Assembly: GCF_014653695.1 (NCBI RefSeq)
Contig: NZ_BNAR01000005.1
Location: 248,001-312,000, forward strand
From: Lentzea cavernae
Lineage (GTDB): Bacteria > Actinomycetota > Actinomycetes > Mycobacteriales > Pseudonocardiaceae
DNA: 64,000 bases
Reading direction: 5' to 3'
The notes under the pieces were generated by a model, which worked only from the letters and a program-made list of their open reading frames with translations, was not told where the DNA came from and made no database searches. A program made the translations under genes and the position numbers. This document shows positions 57,022-64,000 of the stretch, piece after piece. Within the stretch, counting starts at the first letter, position 1. Every line of letters begins with the position of its first letter.

Positions 57022-58206
57022 TCAGTTGACCTCGAAGTCGATCGGCTGATCACGACCGAACGAGTGCCGGCCGTATTGAGACTCCAGCATCGTCAGCTTC
57101 CAGCCTCGCTGGCATTCTCCAACGAGGGTCGGAGAGTGGGTGATGATCGCGACCTGAGCGTGCTCTGCCGCACGCCCGACCCGTTCCAAGGCGAAGAGCT
57201 GGAGCTCGGGGTAGCAGTGATCCAGGAACTCGTCCACAAGCAGGAACGTGGGTTCGACTTGTGCGTGGTGCTTGGCATGAGTGACCGCCAGCTCCAAGTG
57301 CAGCAACCAGTTGTGGTTTGGCTGTTTCCTCACGTCGGACGTGGAGTTGATGGTTCGCCCATTCACGTCCATCACGAAGCTCACCGCAGATTCGGTCACG
57401 CTGACGTCCTTAACGATGTCGCTCACCGCCGGCAACTCCTCAAGCAGCGCCTTGAGCGCCGTGGCGTTGAGATCGAAGACCTGGGCTAGCGCGACCAGGC
57501 TCGTCGGCACACGCCGACTTTGCAACATGATCGTCTTGTAGGGGCGAGCCACGTAGGGAACCCGCTGGCCGTCAAGTACGTGTCTCACGTCGCCTGATCG
57601 GCCGGTAGTGGCGACCTCATGGGTCGCGGGGTCAAACCAGCGGACCGCGATGTCGACATCGCGCGATCGGGACATCTCCGCGACCTGGTCAGGATTTGCG
57701 ACGCTGTCGATCAGCCTTGCCAGTACGGTCTTACCGCTCCCATTGGGGCCGCTGATCACGTTGCGCATGCTGAGCTCGAAGGTGCGACCGGACAGACATC
57801 CCGGACCCGAGTTGACCGAAATCGACTCGACGAGACCGAAGCGGTCGACGGCCATTCCGTGGACTTCTGCGGCTTTACGGGCTTCGTGCAGTCGCTTCCA
57901 CGCCCTCAGCTCCTCGGTGGAGTAGAGACGGCCGTCATCAGTGTCGATCGCTTTCCCGTGGGCGTAGCAGCACCAGATCCCGTTTTCCGCCGAGCTCCGC
58001 TCGGTGGCTGACAAGCCACCGGTCCCACGCGGTCCGTCCGGCGCCGCCGCCAGTATGTGCGCTGCCATCCCCGTGTAGACCACATCGGCCGCTCCAGGCC
58101 CAGGCCCCACGGTGAGCCGCCCGCAGTTGAGCACGGAGCACTGATATCCGGCGCGTGCGGCAAGCAATTTCTTCGTCGCCGCGGAAAAGTTGGCCCGCTG
58201 ATCCAC
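57022..58206 (-). CDS. HNH endonuclease fused to an ABC/SMC-like ATPase
   Basis: 394 residues from a GTG preceded by GAGGG. Residues 1-115 form an HNH-like nuclease: a cysteine pair (C23, C28) in YQCSVLNCGRLT, AAHILAA (H50), and NGIWCCYAHGKAID with N75, C79/C80 and H83. The C-terminal domain is an ABC-type ATPase: Walker A SGPNGSGKT (152-160), Walker B FLLVDEFLDH (321-330) and THSP near 355. Septu uses the same two activities on separate proteins (PtuA ATPase, PtuB HNH nuclease); here they are one polypeptide with the order reversed. It lies 265 bp downstream of the TPR-SEFIR-TPR operon in the same direction. Inferred: ATP-controlled DNA-cutting defence protein. Confidence 0.78.
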   Translation of the reverse strand: MDQRANFSAATKKLLAARAGYQCSVLNCGRLTVGPGPGAADVVYTGMAAHILAAAPDGPRGTGGLSATERSSAENGIWCCYAHGKAIDTDDGRLYSTEELRAWKRLHEARKAAEVHGMAVDRFGLVESISVNSGPGCLSGRTFELSMRNVISGPNGSGKTVLARLIDSVANPDQVAEMSRSRDVDIAVRWFDPATHEVATTGRSGDVRHVLDGQRVPYVARPYKTIMLQSRRVPTSLVALAQVFDLNATALKALLEELPAVSDIVKDVSVTESAVSFVMDVNGRTINSTSDVRKQPNHNWLLHLELAVTHAKHHAQVEPTFLLVDEFLDHCYPELQLFALERVGRAAEHAQVAIITHSPTLVGECQRGWKLTMLESQYGRHSFGRDQPIDFEVN

Positions 58207-58471
58207 CGCACCCTCGTTCCCAGTCAGGCGGAAACTCCACCCGGTTCAAAAGTGACAAGACAACAGTCCGCATCGGACTAAGATGATGATCCAGTCAGAT
58301 CCCGGCGTCGCGGAGCCCTGGTCGGAGCCGGCGTGGCCGTGGTCGTCGAGGCACCCCTTCCGCTGTCGACGAACTCGACAAGGTTGGCCAGCGGCACGGG
58401 ACATCGCACGTTGATCAGCTCACAATACTGAGCGGGCCATATTGATCGGCAACTCAGCAACCGGTCCTCCG

Positions 58472-61174
58472 CTATCCGTGCCGACCCACCAGAACAGCTC
58501 GAGAAGCTCCGTCCAGCCGGACAAGCCTCTCGACCGCAGCGGCGTACCGGCTGGCTAGTTCCGGATATCCCGCGGCGGCGAGCGCCTCCGAGCTCATCCT
58601 GTTGCGGGTCAGGGCTTCCGACAGGATCTGTGCCCGGCTTTCCTCCAATACTTGGACCGCGGCGGTCTCCCGGCCGAGCTTGAGGTACGTGACGACTACG
58701 TCGTCGGCGAAGCCGGTCGCCTGTCTCAACCAACCCTCCTTGTGCCGGCGGACCGTCTGCAGAGCGAACAGCCGACGAGCGGCGTCGAGCCCCCACTCGT
58801 GTGCTTCCGCCGCTTCATGCCACGCTCCTCGCACGGCGGCGGCACGACCCCACTTCCGCGCGGCCTGCAGACACCACCCGAGATCCGACGCCATGCCCGC
58901 CTTGCAGGCGGCGCGGTGCAGGGCAACGATCTCGGCAACGTCGGCCTCCCCGCCCACACCGCGTTGCGCCTCCAGAGCGACGGCCAGATTGCTGGCGGCT
59001 CTCGCCCGGCTGGTGCTCCCGGCGGGCAACGCGGAGAGCGCCCTCCTCAACGCGCTGACGATCGTGTCCAGACCTTCGGTGCTCTCCGAAAGCCACCACC
59101 GTTCCCACAGCGCGCTGGTCAGGTTCACCTCGATACGCATGCGGTCGGGAGCCGACTCCGGCAGCAGCGCCATCGCCTGCCGGAACAGGTCGATGGCCGC
59201 TTCGAGGTGTCGCGGCTCGCGTTGTTCGTCGTAGCGGTCGGAATGGCAGAGGGCGAGGTTGTCCAGGTAGATCGCACGTTCCGGCGCCGTCGGGGCCACG
59301 GCCCGCGCTGCTTCGCGGAACGCGCGTTCGGCGTTCTCGCGATCGTTGTGGTCGCCGCCGTGCTGGAAACGGGCTTGCAGGCAGGTGGCTCGGTCGTTGA
59401 GCAGACCCGCTCTGGCGGCCACGCCGACAGGAGTCTCCGCCACGGCGTCGTCGTAGGCGGCGATGGCGGCGTCCAGGTCGGCGCTGCTGCCCGTTCGTTC
59501 GAATCGGAGGTGGAGCAGACCCGCCCGGTCACCGCGGCACTCCACGCGCACCGGGTGATGATCGGCGACCAGGTGATCAAGGCGGTCGAGCGCCGCCAGC
59601 GCCTCGACGATGTCCTCCAGCGCACCAAACCGCTGGTACCGCACCGAAAGCGTGCGCGCGAGACTGCCGAGACCTCTCGGGAGCAACCGCGTGTCGTCGG
59701 TGAGGTGCTCGATACTCGTGTGCAGGAACGTGACGGCCCGGTCGATGTCGTGCTGATCGCCCGAGTGCTTGAACCGGTCCCGCAACATGACCCCGAGGTC
59801 GTGCAGGGCCGCCCTGCCCTCAGGACCCCGTGGCAGACCGTCGCCCGCGATCGCTGCCGCCGCCCGCTCGAACAACTCCAACGCCCTGTCCTGATCGGAG
59901 CGGTCACCGGTCGCCGTGAACCGGTGCGCGTACGCGGCGGCGACCGTGCGCAGGCGCTTGAGCTTCGTTCTGCCCTCGAACGATCCACCCACCGCACTCC
60001 GTTCGGCGACGTCGATCGCACGGTCCAGGTCCTCGACCGCGCCGAGGCGTTCGTAGCGCGAGATGAGAAACGTCGCGAGCGTGTCGGCGCACAAAGCCTT
60101 CAGCGGTGGGAAGTTCTCCGCGTCCTCAGTCGCCTCCTCCAGCACCTCCAAGGCGGTGTCGAGCCCTTCGACGACACCGAACCGCTGGTGCAGCAACTCG
60201 TGGACGAGCGCCAGGCTGTGTCCGGTGGCGGCCCGCGACGACGATCCCGGCCGAGCACGAAAGCGCGCTTCCTCGTACACCGCAATGGCGCGATCACCAT
60301 CCGCGCGGCCACCCTCACGCTCGCACCTCAGGCGCAGGACGTCACCCAACACCCGCAGCCTGCGCGGCCTGTCCACGTCCGAGATCGCTGTACAGCCCAC
60401 CGCTTCCTCTGCGACCGCGATGGCCTCGTCGAACTCGACGCCCTCTTCCTCGTGGTCGAGCAGGTCGTGGTAGCCGCTCGCCAGGTTGGCCAGCCAAAGC
60501 CCGTGCTCACGGGTATCCGTATCGCCGTGAAGCACGGCGGCGCGGAATCCCTCCACCGCGGTCCTAAGGTGCTCCGGGTTCTTCGTCTCTGCGTACATCT
60601 CTTGCGCGCAAGTGGCCAGGTTGTTCCAGAACAACGGTACGTTCGGGTTCTCCGGCGCCGCGGTCTCCACGACGTCCCGGTGCAGGGCCATCGCCCGCTC
60701 GAGATAGTCCGGATCTCCGCCCGACCTGAACGCATCGCCCAGCACGTTCGCGAGATTGTCCGAGCACAGCAGGCGGTCCTCGTCCAACTGCGGCATCCGT
60801 TCGACGGCCTCTTCGAGGACCAGTCGTGCTTCCTCCAGCGCGGAAGCGTCACCCAGTTCACGGAAACACACCCGCAGGCAATTGCCGAGGTTGTTGAGCA
60901 GCGCTGGATCGCGGTCCAGAGCGACCGCTCGCTTGTACGCCTCACGGGCTTCTTGGAGCCCACCACGCCCGCTGTCTGCCTCGTACCGATCAAGGAGGAC
61001 GGAGCCCAGCTCGTCGAAGTAGTCGGCGTTGCCCCTCACAGCAGCCAGTTCCGACCACAACCGCACCGCTTCGTCGGCCTGGTCGAGCGACCCCGTTCGC
61101 AGGAACTCGGTTCGCGCCAGGTCGGCGCGCGCGACCAGGTCTTCCTCGTCGAACTGCGTCATGGCGGAGTCCAT
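58472..61174 (-). CDS. Large TPR protein of the CHAT-associated type, lacking a CHAT domain
   Basis: 900 residues, nearly all tetratricopeptide-like units of the type ALLNNLGNCLRVCFRELGD and DLDRAIDVAERS. The C-terminal part, with AAVQVLEESRAQILSEAL, is what usually precedes the CHAT (caspase-like) peptidase domain in actinomycete proteins, but the sequence stops at GASRAVLVGRHG just where CHAT would begin. No CHAT motifs are found in the 265 bp that follow. It starts 15 bp after the SEFIR gene stop, so they share an operon. Inferred role: scaffold or sensor acting with the SEFIR protein. The alternative is that a CHAT domain was deleted. Confidence 0.75.
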   Translation of the reverse strand: MDSAMTQFDEEDLVARADLARTEFLRTGSLDQADEAVRLWSELAAVRGNADYFDELGSVLLDRYEADSGRGGLQEAREAYKRAVALDRDPALLNNLGNCLRVCFRELGDASALEEARLVLEEAVERMPQLDEDRLLCSDNLANVLGDAFRSGGDPDYLERAMALHRDVVETAAPENPNVPLFWNNLATCAQEMYAETKNPEHLRTAVEGFRAAVLHGDTDTREHGLWLANLASGYHDLLDHEEEGVEFDEAIAVAEEAVGCTAISDVDRPRRLRVLGDVLRLRCEREGGRADGDRAIAVYEEARFRARPGSSSRAATGHSLALVHELLHQRFGVVEGLDTALEVLEEATEDAENFPPLKALCADTLATFLISRYERLGAVEDLDRAIDVAERSAVGGSFEGRTKLKRLRTVAAAYAHRFTATGDRSDQDRALELFERAAAAIAGDGLPRGPEGRAALHDLGVMLRDRFKHSGDQHDIDRAVTFLHTSIEHLTDDTRLLPRGLGSLARTLSVRYQRFGALEDIVEALAALDRLDHLVADHHPVRVECRGDRAGLLHLRFERTGSSADLDAAIAAYDDAVAETPVGVAARAGLLNDRATCLQARFQHGGDHNDRENAERAFREAARAVAPTAPERAIYLDNLALCHSDRYDEQREPRHLEAAIDLFRQAMALLPESAPDRMRIEVNLTSALWERWWLSESTEGLDTIVSALRRALSALPAGSTSRARAASNLAVALEAQRGVGGEADVAEIVALHRAACKAGMASDLGWCLQAARKWGRAAAVRGAWHEAAEAHEWGLDAARRLFALQTVRRHKEGWLRQATGFADDVVVTYLKLGRETAAVQVLEESRAQILSEALTRNRMSSEALAAAGYPELASRYAAAVERLVRLDGASRAVLVGRHG

Positions 61175-61189
61175 ATCACAGTCCCGCTG

Positions 61190-62338
61190 TCACCACGCTC
61201 TCAACGCGGCGGTGAGGCGTGAGGCCAACTCGTTCGCCACACTTCGCGGGTCCGCGAGCACCCAGTGGGAGTCGATCACCTCGTCGGCGAGCGGCCGCAC
61301 CCGCTCCGGCAGGTCGAACCGCCAAGGTGCGGTGCTTCCCATTCGCAGTACGCCAACGGATTCGAGGCCTACTGCCGGAACCACCTCGTCCGGCAGGACG
61401 GCATCAACGCCGTTCAGGTTGCCGAGCAGCCGAATGACCTGATCGCACACGGACTCCGCGTCGAAAACCGCGCCCACGTCGGCGAACGGCAGCAGTTCCC
61501 ACGCCGAGCGGGCGCCGTCGCGGCGCATCGCCAGTCCAGCACACCGGGTCCACGCCAGGACCGTGGCGGCAGAACCGTATGTACGCACCGAGTCACCGGT
61601 GCTGAACAACCCCGTGCGCATGCCGTGATCCGTCAGTGCGTCGGGCGCGTTAGCCAGGTGCCGGGCCGAAATCCGTGCAGCCCCGTCGAGGGGGACCAGG
61701 TGCACCTCCAGCGCGGCGTGCTCGGGTCCTCCGACGTGCAGGTCGCCGAACCACGGCACCTCGGGCGGGAACGGCAATGGATTCCACGTCAGCGCAACAG
61801 GTTCGTCCGGCGGCAGCGCGGGTACGGCACCGATCGGCGGTCGCACGTGCCGAGGCTGCCCGGTGATCACCCGGAGCAACTCCTCGAACCCCGCGTCGGT
61901 CATCTCCCGGACGGCGAAGTGCGACGCGGAATGCGCCTGCACGAACGTGGGCAGTTCGCCGAGCGCCCTGCCGGGCAGCACGACCGGCAGGATCCTGGGC
62001 AGCCAGCGAGCCCGGTCGGCGTAGAGCATCTCGCGCAGCACAGCCGCTTCCGCTTGCACTCCCCTGTTCTTCTCGCCTGGCGCTGTGCCGTCCCCCACCG
62101 CGCGGTAACGCGGTGACGCCACCACGATCACGAAGTCGGCGGTGGTGACGCGGTCCAGAGCCCAGGCGTACCAGTCCTGACGCTCACCCGTGAGCCACAT
62201 GTCGAAGTCGACGTCCACTCCGCTCCGGGTGAGGAACGCCGCAAACGCCGACACAAGGTTCCGGTGCCGGTCGTCGTCGTGCGCGTAGCTCAGGAAGACC
62301 CTGGGCCTTGCTGAGGAAGGCCGGGAGGCCCCCACCAT
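61190..62338 (-). CDS. SEFIR (TIR-like) domain protein
   Basis: 382 residues from the ATG at 62338, with GGGGGTGG before it; the frame is open to 62425. Residues 11-155 match the SEFIR domain, a TIR relative: RVFLSYAHDDDRHRNLV (box 1), VDFDMWLTGERQDWYAW (46-60) and DFVIVVASPRYR (68-79). The remaining ~220 residues form a beta-rich domain of unknown type. Bacterial SEFIR and TIR proteins act in signalling and, in some defence systems, degrade NAD; a catalytic glutamate is not obvious here. It lies between two TPR genes with gaps of 15 and 31 bp. Inferred: effector or adaptor controlled by the TPR partners. Confidence 0.8.
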   Translation of the reverse strand: MVGASRPSSARPRVFLSYAHDDDRHRNLVSAFAAFLTRSGVDVDFDMWLTGERQDWYAWALDRVTTADFVIVVASPRYRAVGDGTAPGEKNRGVQAEAAVLREMLYADRARWLPRILPVVLPGRALGELPTFVQAHSASHFAVREMTDAGFEELLRVITGQPRHVRPPIGAVPALPPDEPVALTWNPLPFPPEVPWFGDLHVGGPEHAALEVHLVPLDGAARISARHLANAPDALTDHGMRTGLFSTGDSVRTYGSAATVLAWTRCAGLAMRRDGARSAWELLPFADVGAVFDAESVCDQVIRLLGNLNGVDAVLPDEVVPAVGLESVGVLRMGSTAPWRFDLPERVRPLADEVIDSHWVLADPRSVANELASRLTAALRAW

Positions 62339-62369
62339 CGCCACCCCCTGTCTCACCGGTCGCCCCAGC

Positions 62370-64000
62370 CTAGGACGAGACCTCAGGCTTGAACGAGGTG
62401 CGGCCGAGTGGAAGACGGCGAGCAACGATCTCCAGTTCGTGCAGCCGTTCCGCGGCCTTTCGATAGCGAGCGGCTAGGTCGGGCGCTCCGGCTTCCACCA
62501 CGATGAGCGCTCGGTCCGCGGCAGCCAACTCCGTGGTGAACAGACGCCCGCGCGCCCATTCGAGCCGTTCGACCGCACCGATCGCGTCGCCGCGCTCGAC
62601 CAACGCCCTCGCAGCGAGCGCACCGGCCTCGGTCTCGAGTGCCAGCCAGACGGACCTGTCCTCGTGGGAGGTCTGGCGATGCAGGAGAACCTCAGTGCAC
62701 GCCAGCACGTGCTGGTCCGCCTCGCTGATCTCCTCCCATGCACGCCGGTCCTCGGCCCACCGCATCCACGCGACTCCTGCTCGGAGCTCGATCTCCGGCG
62801 CCGATTCCTGCCCGTATCGGCACGCCTCCCGATGCACCCCGACGGTGTCCTGCACCGACGCTCGTCCGATGGCGCAGGCCCGGCGCAGCGCACCGGCGAG
62901 GTGGTGAAGCCTGAGCGCGCGGGACGGTGAGGACGTTGGCGTGATGACGACTGCGGCCCGGTGCAGCGCCACCACCTCCTCCAACAGCCGTTCGTCGGGC
63001 TCGTGGTCGTACTGGTCCTGCAGCCCCAGTGCGAGGTTTCCGAGCAGGCCTGCCCGGACAGCCCCCTGTTCCGGGGTCGCCGCCAGTGCGGCCTTATAAG
63101 CCTGCACCGCCGCGGCACGATGCCGCTCCATCCCTGTCAAGGCAGCAAGGGCGCGCATCATGCCGCCGAGGTTGCCCAGCATCGAGGTCAGGCGGACGGC
63201 CGACAGTCCTGGTGTGTCCGCGGCCTCCTGGTGCAGTGCGGCCGCCCGGTACAGCTCCGCCTCGTCGCGACGCCGCACCGCGCGGTCCCGCAGCATCGTG
63301 GCGAGCTGTTCGACTCTGCTCGCCTTCACCACCGGGGTCGCGGCGTGGCTCATCGCCGACTCCATCAGGTCGATCGCCTCGTTCAGCAGGGCGAGCTCGC
63401 CCGCACGTTCGAACCCGATCTGCCTCAGCAGCGCGACGTTCGCCTGCCAGTCCGGGTACTGGGCGTACGCAGGGTCGGCCTGCTCCAGCAATTCCGACAT
63501 CACCGCATCCGCCTCGTCGAAATCCTCCTTACGACCCGTCACGCCGTACCGCTCAATCAACGTGGAGGCCAGGGTCGCGAGTGCGGTGACTGTCCCGACC
63601 GAATCCGGCCGCCCGAGGGAGATCGCCTCTCGGAGCGCTGTCTCGGCCCGATCCAGGTCCTCGACGGAGTCATGATTGGCGACGAACCGCTCCGTCAACG
63701 CGACTCCGAGGTTGCCCAACTGGAGCACGCGGAAGTCCTGGTCCTCCCCGCCGTCAGCGAGGGCCTGGGCGAACGCCGACACCGCGTTGTCGGCGTGCTC
63801 GCGACGCGTGCCATCGAGTGCCGTTGCTCGGAAGGCCCGTTCCAGGGCGACCTGGCCGAGACCACTCCACACCTTGGCCAGCTCCAGACCGGTCGCGAGC
63901 GGCAACGCCTCGTCGAGCAGGCCGGCCACCCTGTCGACCTCAGCACCGTCACCGACTTCCGACGCAGCCAGCAACGCGTTGGCGTAGTTCACCAGCACGG
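62370..64000 (-). CDS. TPR protein of the CHAT-associated type (partial, runs off the window)
   Basis: At least 542 residues, open to the window edge. It consists of helical repeats (RAETALREAISLGRPDSVGTV and similar) and ends with ERLEWARGRLFTTEL and PDLAARYRKAAERLHELE, again the segment that usually leads into a CHAT domain, but the gene stops shortly after at a TAG. It is the first visible gene of the TPR-SEFIR-TPR operon and its paralogue is at 58472-61174. Whether a catalytic domain lies upstream cannot be seen. Confidence 0.7.
   Translation of the reverse strand, partial: VLVNYANALLAASEVGDGAEVDRVAGLLDEALPLATGLELAKVWSGLGQVALERAFRATALDGTRREHADNAVSAFAQALADGGEDQDFRVLQLGNLGVALTERFVANHDSVEDLDRAETALREAISLGRPDSVGTVTALATLASTLIERYGVTGRKEDFDEADAVMSELLEQADPAYAQYPDWQANVALLRQIGFERAGELALLNEAIDLMESAMSHAATPVVKASRVEQLATMLRDRAVRRRDEAELYRAAALHQEAADTPGLSAVRLTSMLGNLGGMMRALAALTGMERHRAAAVQAYKAALAATPEQGAVRAGLLGNLALGLQDQYDHEPDERLLEEVVALHRAAVVITPTSSPSRALRLHHLAGALRRACAIGRASVQDTVGVHREACRYGQESAPEIELRAGVAWMRWAEDRRAWEEISEADQHVLACTEVLLHRQTSHEDRSVWLALETEAGALAARALVERGDAIGAVERLEWARGRLFTTELAAADRALIVVEAGAPDLAARYRKAAERLHELEIVARRLPLGRTSFKPEVSS

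Noticed and set aside
58207..58471. Possible CHAT-domain remnant after the 900-aa TPR gene
   Set aside because: I looked for CHAT His/Cys motifs in all frames and saw none.
58652..61222. 856-codon plus-strand open frame
   Set aside because: It is antisense to the 900-aa TPR gene and follows from GC-rich third-position bias; the product has no domain and the minus strand gives clear repeats.

Overview
The window is very GC-rich and full of actinomycete protein families: SARP/NB-ARC/TPR regulators, a SAV_2336-like protein, an NRPS scrap, pentapeptide-type membrane proteins and a LigD polymerase-type repair protein. This points to the chromosome of a filamentous actinomycete, plausibly of the Pseudonocardiaceae; that placement is inference from gene content. 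Nearly everything is accessory. There are no rRNAs, tRNAs, ribosomal or central-metabolism genes and no CRISPR array, and the density of NTPases, nucleases, insertion sequences and broken genes marks a defence/conflict island.

Layout. 1-17.4 kb: the end of a LigD-type polymerase gene, two very large NTPases (447-5480 and 6194-10666) with nuclease-like N-termini, a Gabija-like OLD-nuclease/UvrD-helicase pair (14576-10727), an IS scrap, and a divergent pair made of a HEPN-like protein and an AbiV-family protein. 17.4-25.3 kb: a gene graveyard (frameshifted membrane proteins, an integrase tail, an SGNH-hydrolase tail, a dead transposase) with an intact 11-residue-repeat membrane protein and a DUF7822-like protein. 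25.4-29.1 kb: an HExxH metallopeptidase overlapped by an EACC1-like small protein, a Crp/Fnr regulator cut by an IS, and an NRPS adenylation scrap. 29.2-39.7 kb: a decayed FxsT-like gene, a small ORF coupled to a ThiF/E1-like enzyme, an NB-ARC/TPR protein and a SARP/NB-ARC/TPR regulator, the last two now separated by an IS630 element. 40.1-41.9 kb: truncated genes, nested IS ends and a compact promoter/hairpin segment. 41.9-52.8 kb: a 1760-aa sacsin-like/DUF3883 protein, a translationally coupled NACHT/helical-repeat pair and a membrane protein. 52.9-57.0 kb: an IS cluster with a dead IS1634-type element, a glyoxalase-fold gene and an epoxide hydrolase tail. 57.0-64.0 kb: an HNH-ATPase fusion downstream of a TPR-SEFIR-TPR operon that runs off the window.

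How the genes work together. Most intact genes fit a sensor-plus-effector logic: NTPase or TPR/NB-ARC sensing parts joined to nuclease, HEPN, peptidase or SEFIR effectors. Gabija-like and AbiV-like genes resemble known anti-phage systems. The most likely undescribed systems are the metallopeptidase/EACC1-like pair, the TPR-SEFIR-TPR operon with the HNH-ATPase behind it, the coupled membrane-NACHT pair, and the HEPN/AbiV divergent pair. One IS family (IRs beginning TGTGCGTGCCG) has left two full copies and several fragments and appears to have driven much of the truncation. All functional statements come from reading motifs; no database search was possible.
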